From positions 1 through 37,527 of the forward strand of contig JBATUR010000064.1 of NCBI GenBank assembly GCA_049671305.1: 37,527 nt of DNA, written 5' to 3'. Within the stretch, counting starts at the first letter, position 1. Each line of letters begins with the position of its first letter. Shown piece by piece: positions 7,244 through 15,835 of this stretch. A program made the position numbers and the translations under genes. This stretch comes from CADCTM01 sp049671305. Its GTDB lineage: Bacteria > Cyanobacteriota > Cyanobacteriia > Cyanobacteriales > Coleofasciculaceae. The notes beneath the pieces were generated by a model that searched no databases, was not told the DNA's origin, and worked only from the letters and a program-made list of their open reading frames with translations.

Positions 7244-8701
7244 TTAGGCAAGAATGCAGCCACTACGCGGCGGCAATTTCAAATCTAAATAACTCGATTC
7301 TCCTTCTGTTTTCCACGCCGCTTTAGCACTACCGTACAACATTTTACTGGGTTTAGATTGTAATCCTTGAACTTTCCAGTTTGCCTCTGCAGGTTCGGTG
7401 CCAATATTAACGGCAATTACTAATTCTTCAGTCTCTAAAATTCGCGCAAAGACATAAACTGTTCCTTCAGCAAATAGGACTTGATAATTACCAGTACGAA
7501 GCGCCGGATATTTATGGCGAATTGCAATTAACTTACGGTGATAATCTAAGACATCCTTTTGCCAATTTGCTTCTATAGGAAAACCGCGCCGTGAGTCAGG
7601 ATCAAGGCGACCTGGTAAACCAACTTCATCACCATAATAAATGCTAGGTGCACCGGGAAATGTTAGCAATAGTAAGGTTGCTAATTCCACACTTTTTGTG
7701 TCTTCACCGGCAATTGAAAGTAGTCTTGCGGTGTCATGACTTGCCAGCAAATTGAGCTGAGTCAGTTGAATTTCCCAAGGATAAAGTTCTAATAAGGCTT
7801 TGATTTTTTCGCCATATTCGGCAGCTTGTAAAGGTGGGAAGGGATAGTAAGCACGTCCTTCTAATTGTTCCATATCAACGCGATCGCCTGCGGTAAAGGC
7901 GATCGTCGGCGCGGTAAATAAATAATTCATCACCCCATCAAACTGAGTTCCATCTAACCACTCGCTGGAGTCTTCCCAAACTTCTCCAACAATATAAGCT
8001 TCAGGATTAACGGCTTTAACGCGATCGCGAAATTCCTGCCAAAATCCTTCTGTTTTAATCTCAAATGGTACATCCAAACGCCAGCCATCAATGCCGAATT
8101 TCAACCAATATTCGGCGATTTCCATAATATATTCCCGTACTTCCGGATTATCATGGTTAAATACTGGCAATGCACGGTTTCCATCCCAGCCTTCATAATT
8201 AGCCGGAAAATCGCCATTATAAGCAGAAACAGGCCAGCCTTCAATTTTGAACCAATCTACCCAGGGCGAATTTGGACCATTTTCTAACACGTCATGGAAG
8301 AAGAAAAAGCCACGACTGGCATGATTAAATACACCATCCAAAACGACTTTAATATTCTTTTCATGGGCAGCATCTAAGAGTTCCTTAAATGCCGGATTTC
8401 CCCCTAACATCGGATCAACTTGATAATAGTCATGGGTATGATAGCGGTGATTACTTGCAGATTGAAAAATGGGGGTAAAGTAAACAGCATTAATACCCAA
8501 ATCTTGCAAATAATCCAACTGTTCCATTACACCCCATAAGTCGCCACCTTTGTAACCTTGGAGTGTGGGCATGGCGTGCCAATCTTCCCAACTAGCATTT
8601 TGCAAAAGTCGCTTGCGGGGCTGTTGACTTTTGGCAAAGCGGTCAGGAAAAATTTGATAGAAAACTGCGTGTTTGACCCAATCAGGAGTTTGAATTTGCA
8701 T
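7244..8701 (-). CDS. GH13 alpha-amylase-family glycoside hydrolase
   Basis: A 485-residue (beta/alpha)8 enzyme with the four GH13 regions: DGVFNH (122-127), GWRLD (nucleophile Asp210), GEVWE (acid/base Glu240) and SHD (Asp323). A small beta domain forms the C-terminus. The DRF motif near residue 20 and the overall length resemble cyclomaltodextrinase, neopullulanase or maltogenic amylase enzymes. The N-terminal CBM34 domain of the classic dimeric forms is absent. No signal peptide is seen, so it probably acts on maltodextrins or glycogen-derived glucans in the cytosol. It converges on the fasciclin gene and diverges from the protease gene. Exact specificity cannot be assigned. Confidence 0.88.
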   Translation of the reverse strand: MQIQTPDWVKHAVFYQIFPDRFAKSQQPRKRLLQNASWEDWHAMPTLQGYKGGDLWGVMEQLDYLQDLGINAVYFTPIFQSASNHRYHTHDYYQVDPMLGGNPAFKELLDAAHEKNIKVVLDGVFNHASRGFFFFHDVLENGPNSPWVDWFKIEGWPVSAYNGDFPANYEGWDGNRALPVFNHDNPEVREYIMEIAEYWLKFGIDGWRLDVPFEIKTEGFWQEFRDRVKAVNPEAYIVGEVWEDSSEWLDGTQFDGVMNYLFTAPTIAFTAGDRVDMEQLEGRAYYPFPPLQAAEYGEKIKALLELYPWEIQLTQLNLLASHDTARLLSIAGEDTKSVELATLLLLTFPGAPSIYYGDEVGLPGRLDPDSRRGFPIEANWQKDVLDYHRKLIAIRHKYPALRTGNYQVLFAEGTVYVFARILETEELVIAVNIGTEPAEANWKVQGLQSKPSKMLYGSAKAAWKTEGESSYLDLKLPPRSGCILA

Positions 8702-8885
8702 AGATTCGTTAAAGGTCTTCCCTAACTAGGGTACAGACCTAAGTGGTTTTTGGTATAAAAATCTTTTGAAAAAGTTAATACTCAAAGTTTCCAGGAAAGC
8801 GTCATGATAGATACAGTATTTGAGACGAAGAGGTGTGATTTATTTGAGTCGTCACTGTACAAGTTAGCATTACCATAAAACTCAT

Positions 8886-10619
8886 ATGCAACCTGAAAAG
8901 ATTTCTCCTGGATTATTGTTAGCGCTGCAAGACTACCGAGATGAACTGCGAGAAGGGTTGATACCCCATAAGCGATCGCTTGGTGTCATTACCACCCTGA
9001 ACGTTGTTAAACCACCCCGCGTCGTTGTTTTCATCTACTGCGACGAAGATGCACAACTCGAACACTTGGCGCAGTATGGCATCGAGATTAACCAGTCTAC
9101 AGGCAGAATTCGTACAGCTTTTTTACCCATCTCCAGTTTAGATGCCTTATCCGACGATCCAGCAGTTGATCGCATTAAGCCATCGCGCTACTTACACGCC
9201 TTAATGGACGTAGCCCCCGCTCAGGTCAATTTACCGCAATTTAAATCTAATAGCGGCTTAAGCGGCAAAAACGTAATCATCGGCATTGTAGACAGTGGCA
9301 TTGACCCCAACCATCCAGCTTTTCAGGGACGGATTTTGCAAATTTGGGATCAAACCCTACCCGGTGCCGGCGTGGCAGAAGGCGGTTATGGCATAGAATT
9401 AACAGGCGAACAACTCACCACATCCCGCGATGAGGAAGGACACGGCACTCATGTTGCGGGTATTGCCGGCGGGGTTGATGAGACTTATGGCGGTGTTGCA
9501 CCAGCCGCAGAATATGTAATCGTCAAATCAGACTTTCAAGATGCCCACATTGCCGATGGCATCCGCTATATTTTTCGAGTAGCAGCAGAATTACAACGTC
9601 CTGCGGTAGTTAATCTCAGCTTGGGTGGACACGCCGACGCCCATGACGGCAGCGATTCGTTATCACAAATTATAGATGCAGAGTCTGGTGCAGGGCGAAT
9701 TGTTTGCTGTGCGGCAGGTAACGAGGGCAACGACAACATCCACGGGCAAACTTTGGTGCCGCCGGGGCGATGGCGGACGATGCGCTTCAGTGTTCCGGCA
9801 AGTGGTGTTGGCATTGCTTGGTTAAATGGCTGGTATCCAGGGAATTGTAGCTTGGAAATTTCGCTGCGTAGTCCAGGCAGATTTGTGACGCCTTTTCAAG
9901 CAGTAATTTCTGACGACAACCCTACAAAAACTTACTCGTTACCAGATGCGAGGGTGCAAATTGTTACCCCAGGTCCTGATCCTGCCAACGGCGATCATAA
10001 CTTTTTTGTGCAAATTCGCAGTGCTGCCCCAACTTCCCCTGTAAAGGGCGGTATTTGGCAGTTGCGGGTGCGGAATACTTCCACGAATGAGGGGCGCTTG
10101 GATGTCTGGACACTAGATGCACTAGGTTCGCAAGTGGTTTTCAGCGGTACGAGTGTGCAAGATACGCTCAAAATTGGTTCGCCTGGTGCGTCTAAAACTG
10201 CGGTGACGGTTGCGAGTTATACAACGAAGGTGGAGTATACGGATATTGACGGCGCTACCAGAAATGTCGGACTAAATTTGGATGATATTTCTGATTTTAG
10301 TAGTGAGGGACCGCTGCGGGATGGCACACAAAAGCCAGATTTGGCGGCACCTGGTGCAATGATTGTTTCGGCGCTTTCGGCTGATTCTAGCCCAATGCGG
10401 GCGGAAATCGTTAATTCTAAGTATGTGGTTAAGGCGGGTACGAGTATGGCAACGCCTTTTGTGGCGGGTGTTGTGGCATTGCTTTTGGAGCGTGATCCGA
10501 GTTTGGAACCTGCGGTACTTAAGGAATTATTACGGGAAAACAGTCTAATTCCAGGGCAAGAAGCGGGGGCATTTGATCCAAAATGGGGTTTTGGTTTGAT
10601 TGATACGCTTAATTTATAA
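8886..10619 (+). CDS. Subtilisin-like S8 serine protease with N-terminal propeptide-like domain
   Basis: A 577-residue protein with the subtilase triad: Asp136 in IVDSGID, His186 in GHGTH and Ser520 in GTSMATPF. The oxyanion Asn is at 279 (AAGNEG). Residues about 45-108 form a propeptide-like alpha/beta module (VVVFI ... AVDRIKPSRYLHALMD) just before the catalytic domain. A long insertion (about 285-430) sits between the oxyanion Asn and the Ser motif, as in several bacterial subtilases with an inserted beta domain. No signal peptide is evident, so it acts inside the cell or leaves by an unrecognised route. A small protein resembling its propeptide is encoded 113 bp downstream (10733-11005). 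Substrates are unknown. Confidence 0.87.
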   Translation: MQPEKISPGLLLALQDYRDELREGLIPHKRSLGVITTLNVVKPPRVVVFIYCDEDAQLEHLAQYGIEINQSTGRIRTAFLPISSLDALSDDPAVDRIKPSRYLHALMDVAPAQVNLPQFKSNSGLSGKNVIIGIVDSGIDPNHPAFQGRILQIWDQTLPGAGVAEGGYGIELTGEQLTTSRDEEGHGTHVAGIAGGVDETYGGVAPAAEYVIVKSDFQDAHIADGIRYIFRVAAELQRPAVVNLSLGGHADAHDGSDSLSQIIDAESGAGRIVCCAAGNEGNDNIHGQTLVPPGRWRTMRFSVPASGVGIAWLNGWYPGNCSLEISLRSPGRFVTPFQAVISDDNPTKTYSLPDARVQIVTPGPDPANGDHNFFVQIRSAAPTSPVKGGIWQLRVRNTSTNEGRLDVWTLDALGSQVVFSGTSVQDTLKIGSPGASKTAVTVASYTTKVEYTDIDGATRNVGLNLDDISDFSSEGPLRDGTQKPDLAAPGAMIVSALSADSSPMRAEIVNSKYVVKAGTSMATPFVAGVVALLLERDPSLEPAVLKELLRENSLIPGQEAGAFDPKWGFGLIDTLNL

Positions 10620-10630
10620 TTTTGCCCCAA

Positions 10631-10677
10631 CCCCAACTTTGGAGGCGATAAACTTCTCAAAGTCTCCAAAGTTGAGG
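10631..10677 (+). other. Stem-loop between protease and propeptide-like gene
   Basis: CAACTTTGGAG (10634-10644) and CTCCAAAGTTG (10664-10674) are perfect 11-bp arms with a 19-nt loop. Beyond one mismatch, CC/GG extends the stem by two more pairs. No T-run follows, so it is not a standard intrinsic terminator. It could stabilise or process the protease mRNA and set the protease-to-small-protein ratio. Confidence 0.5.
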
Positions 10678-10732
10678 AATCTCAAAATGCTTTTCAAAGA
10701 TTTATTTCAGCGATCTAAATCAGGAAAATATT

Positions 10733-11005
10733 ATGAATTATCAAAAGCTAGATGCTGCGCTGGCGATGGCACTTAATGAGGTTGAAAGTGTGGATGAATG
10801 TAGTTTAGTTGTGTTTATTCACACTGATCCAGTTCCGGATCGTAATGCTATTGCTTTATTAGAACAACTGGGCGTTAGCAATGTCAAAAGTGGGGGTGAT
10901 GTTTTTACGGCAACGCTTTCTACTAATGGTGTCGCTCAGTTATCTCAACAGTCTTGGGTACAGTATCTGAAGCTTTCTCATAAGTTGCGTTTGTTGAATA
11001 ATTGA
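10733..11005 (+). CDS. Stand-alone subtilase-propeptide-like protein (putative I9-type inhibitor/chaperone)
   Basis: A 90-residue protein with no signal peptide. Read by eye, residues 24-88 align with the propeptide region of the upstream protease. Both have a VVFI strand (26-29 here, 47-50 there), then LEQLGV against LAQYGI, a Gly-turn plus TAT/TAF strand, an S..xVAQL.. helix against S..LDAL.., and a closing V-x-x-L/I-K segment. The N-terminal helix is also similar. Subtilase propeptides act as folding chaperones and tight inhibitors, and stand-alone versions (I9 family) inhibit proteases in trans. It follows the protease on the same strand after 113 bp containing a stem-loop, so co-expression is likely. 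The function is inferred; no catalytic residues are present. Confidence 0.65.
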   Translation: MNYQKLDAALAMALNEVESVDECSLVVFIHTDPVPDRNAIALLEQLGVSNVKSGGDVFTATLSTNGVAQLSQQSWVQYLKLSHKLRLLNN

Positions 11006-11051
11006 GGGATTTCTGATTAATTGTAAGTCGGGCAACGCCATGAGTTAATAA

Positions 11052-12044
11052 TTAGGCTGAGAAAGACATCGGGATGGTAAATGTAACCGTTGAACCCATG
11101 TTTTCACCTGCACTATAAAAACTCATCTCACCACCCATCTTTTCTACAAGTTTTTTGGAGAGTGCTAGCTTGAAGCCTCTGGATATGTGGTTAGTTATTT
11201 CGTGATTACCGCTATCAAAAAATGGTATAAATAATCTGTTTTGAGCATTGGGAAGAACACCAATCCCCATGTCAATTACCTCTATTTTAACCATATTAAC
11301 AAATTCCTGGCTCCCAATGTAGGCTTTCTTATTGATTACCTCAGCAGTAATTTTAATTCTACCTTCTCCAGTGAATTTGATAGCGTTATCAACTAGGTTT
11401 GATATTACTCGCAGCAGTTGTTTGTAGTCACCATATAAAATGATTTTATGATGATTAGTTGGTGTTTTCAGAGATAAGCTTAGGTTCTTTTTCTCCACCA
11501 AGATCCGTGCAAAGTTTTCTACGTCTTTAAATAGTTCATCCAGCTTAATTTCACCCAGAGTCAAGTCCATTTGATCAGCTTCAATTTTGGCAAAATCTTG
11601 GATATCGTTAAGCCTTTTGTGTAAATTCAATGCTAACCTATATACTTCTTCAAGAAAATGCCGCTCTTCTTCTGGATCGTCTGCCACGCCTTCCACAAGC
11701 AGTTTTTGGAATCCGATTATACCGTTGATAGGCGTCCGCAATTCGCCAACAACATTAATTACAAACTCTTGATAACGCTCATGAGCTTTTATTTTCTCTT
11801 CATAGTATTCTAATGCCTCTTTTACTTCTTGTTCTGCTCTTTCTTTCAGTAATAAATAGGCAACCGACTGTATCGGAGATGAGGGATCTTTTAAGACTTC
11901 AATTACTAAGTTTAAACCTGCTTGACCATAATTCAAAGCCTCAGCAAGAGCCGCAATTTTTTGCTCAACTAAATCACTGGATAATCGTCTTTTGACTTTT
12001 TCTAGTCCTTCGCCATTACTATGCTGATTAAGCTCATTTTCCAT
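11052..12044 (-). CDS. Histidine-kinase-like protein lacking the phospho-acceptor His
   Basis: A 330-residue soluble protein. Residues about 20-75 look like a HEAT-like helical repeat found at the N-terminus of several cyanobacterial regulators, followed by a short coiled coil. A HisKA-like dimerisation helix carries GELRTP at 100-105. The usual H of the H-box (HELRTP) is Gly100 here, read directly from GGC. An HATPase domain follows, with an intact N-box (LVDNAIKFT) and a D-x-G-x-G motif (IDMGIGV). However, the G2 region reads RGFKLALS instead of GxGLGLA. It is therefore likely to be a pseudokinase: an adaptor, phosphatase or dimerisation partner rather than an autokinase. It lies 79 bp downstream of the GH15-like gene on the same strand. 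No response regulator is nearby. Confidence 0.75.
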   Translation of the reverse strand: MENELNQHSNGEGLEKVKRRLSSDLVEQKIAALAEALNYGQAGLNLVIEVLKDPSSPIQSVAYLLLKERAEQEVKEALEYYEEKIKAHERYQEFVINVVGELRTPINGIIGFQKLLVEGVADDPEEERHFLEEVYRLALNLHKRLNDIQDFAKIEADQMDLTLGEIKLDELFKDVENFARILVEKKNLSLSLKTPTNHHKIILYGDYKQLLRVISNLVDNAIKFTGEGRIKITAEVINKKAYIGSQEFVNMVKIEVIDMGIGVLPNAQNRLFIPFFDSGNHEITNHISRGFKLALSKKLVEKMGGEMSFYSAGENMGSTVTFTIPMSFSA

Positions 12045-12123
12045 TGTGCTTTAACCCAATCTATTGCTATCAATTTAGCTTTGACAACTAGAAAATCCAA
12101 GGCTTCAATATAATTGTTAATTT

Positions 12124-15100
12124 CTAAACAATACTTGTTTGCCCAACTTGTGTTAAGAACTGAAACGCCCTCACAATATGACCCGCACATTCAGCGGGTG
12201 AGGTGTCATAAAAACCACTCCAAGCTGCTGCTTTGTGTTCGTCATAATTATTAGCTTTTTCCGGAAATTGCTCTAACCACGCCAAACGTACAGCATGACC
12301 AATAAGTACATCTAAAACAAGATATTCTTCAATTTGTAAATCTGGATTAGATTCTAAAATTGCTCCTAATTCCATCAATGTTTCAATATTAGCTTGTCGA
12401 TAAGTTGGTGCTTCAATCTTATTTAGCAGATGCTCAATCCGCAAAGCAAAATTCTTTTCTCCTGGCGTCATTTCTGAAAGAATTAGTTGGCTATCCAAGC
12501 GATTACGGCGCTCTAATTTATCACCAATTATAATGCCTTTACAGTGTTTCATCACTTGCCAAACACGGGGATAAAAGTCTTTGGGAACACGCCCCGCTGC
12601 ACCATCTATCTGCCGCTTTCTGAGCCAACTTCCAACGCTGGGTTGATGATCTATTTCCTCTTGATACTCAGCAACAATTACCCAATTAATTTCTTGTTGG
12701 GGTTGTTTGACGTGCAAAGATTCTTGCTGTCGTAAAATTTGATTGATGCCTTCATATCCCGTTATACAAGAACGAACTCGTTGCTTTATTTCAAAGGGAC
12801 TGAGGCACATAAGCTGCTCATAAGCTTCATCTTGAGTACAACTCAGTTCGGCAGCTAATTCACTTGTTAGTAATAAAATCAGATAGCCAACTCGTAGTGT
12901 TAGCAAACCATCTAATAAATTAGGTTCTGATTTAATTAGAATACTAAGGTAAATCAAAATTTCTTGAGTTAAAACGCGATCTCGTATATCTTCTCGACAA
13001 AACTGATCTATCTTTGCCGCTATTTCCTGATGAGACATGGGAGTTTTAATTAGCGATGCCTCACTATATGCCCTGCCAACTGTAATCTGCTTCCCACGCA
13101 CCAAAATCTCCGTTACCGCATCGGATAAATTAATATCTACCTTATTCAATAAACCTGCTGCATGGCGCACAACTGCCCAATAGGTAGAATTTGATTGTGT
13201 ACCCGCTTTCAGGTAAACTTCATCTATTAAAGCTGCTACTGTCACAGGCAATTTAGCGCCGCCAAAACCAGTATCAAACTCTAGTCCGCGCAGACGTTTT
13301 AAGGTACGCAACAACTCAATTTGTTCGTAAATATTCTCTGATTCCCGTAAACTATCGAGCAATAATTGTAAATTAGTTTCGCATTCTAAGATAAATTCCT
13401 GAGTATGTCCTAATGGTCCGCTTTTTTCTGGATAGCTAGTTAGATAAAAGCGATGATCTGCAGCGTCTTTAACTGAAGACTGACTAAATTCAAATTCTTG
13501 CAAATAATCGATACGTTCAGTCCCTGCAATTAGCATTAACTGATTAAGACGCCCTAGTTTCACCTGAACACCATTACATAATCCGTTTTTTAATTCTTGA
13601 ATTAATTCCTGTAACGGAGATACTGATAACTCATCTTCACTTTCCTGCTCCTCAAAGCTAGTTTCCCACATTGTTTTAGTTAACAATAAGGTCATTGTCG
13701 GGCGACCTAATTCACTCCAGTGACGTTGAATATAAGCAAGTTCACTTTTGATTTGAGCAACGAGAAAGTGGTAATCTAGTGTTAAGTAAAACTGCTCTTG
13801 GTCTAAAAATGCAGGCAAGAAGACAACGGTTTCTCCACGAACTCGAAAGATTCTAGAAGTTGTTAAACTCCGCAACCTTCGTACCGGACGCCCTGTCAAA
13901 CCAAGGGAATCATTACGCCCAATTTGAGCATAAATAGCCGATAATTCTGTTGCCTGACGCACTTGCATTGGCTCTACTTGTTTTGGGGTTTGGCTGGCAA
14001 TTCCACAAGCGGTCAGTTGAGTTTGTAAGTCTTCATCTTCTGCCAGCAAAGCAATTTGTACTACGGGGTCTTGATGGCGTCCAATACTCAAATGTCGCCC
14101 TAAAGGATCGATGTCTCCCGGTGCAATTAATCCTTCACTTAATAGCTGACTCAAGAAGTATAAACTTTGCGCCCAAACTAAGGGTACATTCTCGTTAGGA
14201 AGACGCGGCTGGCTATGGGGAGATTGGCGCTCTGCTTCAATATTTTCGTGGGGAACATAATATACTTCTGGTAATAGCCCAATGCCGTCTTTAAGGACAA
14301 GTAAGGTTTTTAAACACTCTTGATAGTGTTGCACTTGCTGGCTATTTCCTCGAAACAAGCCATCAAGTACTAGGTAGGTAAAAAATAAGGGCCACTCGCA
14401 CTCAATATGCTCAAACTTTTGCAGTTCCCACGGCTCATAATAGAGGCGTGTTTTGTCTTCTAAAACGGTTTGATGTCCATCTCTGAGGAAGCGCTTGCAG
14501 CCGTATCGTCCTCCGAGTTTTTTGATAATTTTATTTTTTGTACGTTCAATTAACTGCACATCTTCAATCGCAAAAGCCGGAAAACCAATGATACTTAAAA
14601 GAGCGGCATCGGTTTCTTTGGAGCTTGATTCTCGTGGTAGTAGTGATAAGAGTGTAATTCGCGATCGCGCTATTTCATCAGGCAAAACATGAATTACTGA
14701 GGCTTCTGATCCCCGCACCCCAAATAAATTCAAGCCATTAATCGCTTCTAATGCCGCTTTTGCCATACCAACGGAACTAGCATTCAGCTCAGAATTACCG
14801 TGATTAGCTTTATTTCCACGCTCCCAAATACCGTAGTCTGGTGTGCGATAAGTCCGCCCAATGTAGTACACCAGATTTTGCACAAAGTTGACTTCATCAA
14901 TTGTATAAATAATGTGCAACCCGGAAGCCGTCATCTGAGCCAGCATTAGCAAGAACAAAGATGTGGCATCTAGTTGTAAATGTCCCCACTCCCCGTCACC
15001 CACCACAACATCACCTGTGCGAGTGTTGTACTTAGCATGAAGGGCGTCTAAGAGAGATTGAGTTTCTTTAAATTGTTCGACTTTATAACTTTGACGCATC

Positions 15101-15387
15101 AGGCAAAACAACAACCCACGCATCAACTTAACGACGCTGTGTTCAAGTTCAAAGGTGCGTCCATCATCGGCATCTAGCTTGCGGTACGCCAAACCTAGCC
15201 CCCACACCGCCAAAATGCTGTAAACGTTGTCACGTACCCAAGCATCGGTATAGTCACCGTGGGCAGTTATGGCGGTACTAGCGGGTAATAATCCTGTAAT
15301 TGGGTTTTGACGATTGAGAATCACCGTCTTGATTTGGCGATAGTAGTCGTCTAACCGGACTGGCAGTTGGGGCGTGATGCTAGCCAT
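12124..15387 (-). CDS. GH15 / phosphorylase-kinase-alpha/beta-like protein
   Basis: A 1087-residue protein. The N-terminal two-thirds resembles the (alpha/alpha)6 glucoamylase-like domain of phosphorylase kinase alpha and beta subunits. Recognisable pieces are AWVRDNVYSILAVWGL near 49-64, GDGEWGHLQLDATSLFL and NHGNSELNASSVGMAKAALE. The long C-terminal helical region (about 700-1087) also follows the PhK subunit pattern. Cyanobacterial and other bacterial homologs are usually annotated as GH15, but their activity is unknown. A role in binding or cleaving glucans is the best guess. No signal peptide is seen. The gene diverges from hli across a promoter region with an HLR1 site and may be transcribed with the histidine-kinase-like gene downstream. 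Confidence 0.8.
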   Translation of the reverse strand: MASITPQLPVRLDDYYRQIKTVILNRQNPITGLLPASTAITAHGDYTDAWVRDNVYSILAVWGLGLAYRKLDADDGRTFELEHSVVKLMRGLLFCLMRQSYKVEQFKETQSLLDALHAKYNTRTGDVVVGDGEWGHLQLDATSLFLLMLAQMTASGLHIIYTIDEVNFVQNLVYYIGRTYRTPDYGIWERGNKANHGNSELNASSVGMAKAALEAINGLNLFGVRGSEASVIHVLPDEIARSRITLLSLLPRESSSKETDAALLSIIGFPAFAIEDVQLIERTKNKIIKKLGGRYGCKRFLRDGHQTVLEDKTRLYYEPWELQKFEHIECEWPLFFTYLVLDGLFRGNSQQVQHYQECLKTLLVLKDGIGLLPEVYYVPHENIEAERQSPHSQPRLPNENVPLVWAQSLYFLSQLLSEGLIAPGDIDPLGRHLSIGRHQDPVVQIALLAEDEDLQTQLTACGIASQTPKQVEPMQVRQATELSAIYAQIGRNDSLGLTGRPVRRLRSLTTSRIFRVRGETVVFLPAFLDQEQFYLTLDYHFLVAQIKSELAYIQRHWSELGRPTMTLLLTKTMWETSFEEQESEDELSVSPLQELIQELKNGLCNGVQVKLGRLNQLMLIAGTERIDYLQEFEFSQSSVKDAADHRFYLTSYPEKSGPLGHTQEFILECETNLQLLLDSLRESENIYEQIELLRTLKRLRGLEFDTGFGGAKLPVTVAALIDEVYLKAGTQSNSTYWAVVRHAAGLLNKVDINLSDAVTEILVRGKQITVGRAYSEASLIKTPMSHQEIAAKIDQFCREDIRDRVLTQEILIYLSILIKSEPNLLDGLLTLRVGYLILLLTSELAAELSCTQDEAYEQLMCLSPFEIKQRVRSCITGYEGINQILRQQESLHVKQPQQEINWVIVAEYQEEIDHQPSVGSWLRKRQIDGAAGRVPKDFYPRVWQVMKHCKGIIIGDKLERRNRLDSQLILSEMTPGEKNFALRIEHLLNKIEAPTYRQANIETLMELGAILESNPDLQIEEYLVLDVLIGHAVRLAWLEQFPEKANNYDEHKAAAWSGFYDTSPAECAGHIVRAFQFLTQVGQTSIV

Positions 15388-15458
15388 CTTTTAAAGTAAG
15401 AGTGAGTAATTATTATTTAGTTTTACACAGCAAAGCCTTGCACTTTTGCCAATTATTA

Positions 15459-15476
15459 GTTACATTAATTTACATA
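15459..15476 (+). promoter_or_regulatory. HLR1 element (RpaB-type) before hli
   Basis: GTTACATT-AA-TTTACATA matches the cyanobacterial HLR1 consensus (two TTACA-type half-sites two bases apart) at every defined position. A third half-site, TTTACAAA, follows at 15481-15488. HLR1 is bound by the response regulator RpaB and controls high-light genes, including hli genes. It ends only 34 bp before the hli ATG, so it probably overlaps the core promoter, which favours repression under low light. It may also affect the divergent GH15-like gene. Confidence 0.7.
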
Positions 15477-15510
15477 AACCTTTACAAAACGTCACTAACG
15501 GAGCAGCCCT

Positions 15511-15663
15511 ATGCAAGGTGAAGATCGCAACGATGTCAAATTCGGCTTTACTCCTCAAGCTGAAAACTGGAACGGTCGTCTGGCAATGATTGGTTTTATT
15601 GCTGCTGTTCTAACTGAATATTTATCTGGTCAAGGTGTATTGCACTTCTGGGGCTTAATGTAG
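15511..15663 (+). CDS. hli: High-light-inducible protein (one-helix CAB/ELIP/HLIP)
   Basis: A 50-residue protein with a single membrane helix containing the chlorophyll-binding signature ExxNxR followed by AMIGF (Glu18, Asn21, Arg23). This is the HLIP/SCP family: thylakoid proteins that bind chlorophyll and carotenoid and dissipate excess energy, or protect photosystem II assembly intermediates. GGAG at 15500-15503 supports the ATG. An HLR1 site lies upstream and an intrinsic terminator downstream, so it is a complete single-gene transcription unit. The length and the short hydrophilic N-terminus are typical. Confidence 0.93.
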   Translation: MQGEDRNDVKFGFTPQAENWNGRLAMIGFIAAVLTEYLSGQGVLHFWGLM

Positions 15664-15698
15664 TCCGATAAATTTTTCCCTCTGTCAAACTCAATTAT

Positions 15699-15736
15699 TA
15701 ACTGGGTGTTCATGTAAAGAACCCCAGTTTTTTTTT
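15699..15736 (+). terminator. Intrinsic terminator of hli
   Basis: AACTGGG-T-GTTC pairs with GAAC-CCCAGTT (one bulged T) around a loop of about 7 nt and is followed directly by a run of T ending near 15736. This is a textbook Rho-independent terminator downstream of hli. The sigA gene converges on it from the other side. Confidence 0.85.
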
Positions 15737-15835
15737 GCGTATTGCCAAGCGTATTTTATCTCTTACTACCTACTAACATGGGGGCGACACCAATGCCGCC
15801 CCCTGCCTTAACTTCTCATCCCAGCCGCAAGCACT

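Noticed and set aside
8834..8857. Second CRP-like site before the protease gene
   Set aside because: TGTGA is followed by TCACT at the wrong spacing, so it does not fit the consensus.
10687..10776. Tiny ORF beginning MLFKDLFQRSKSGKYYELS
   Set aside because: Overlaps the start of the propeptide-like gene in another frame, then turns into unrelated residues; no support beyond 19 codons of protein-like sequence.
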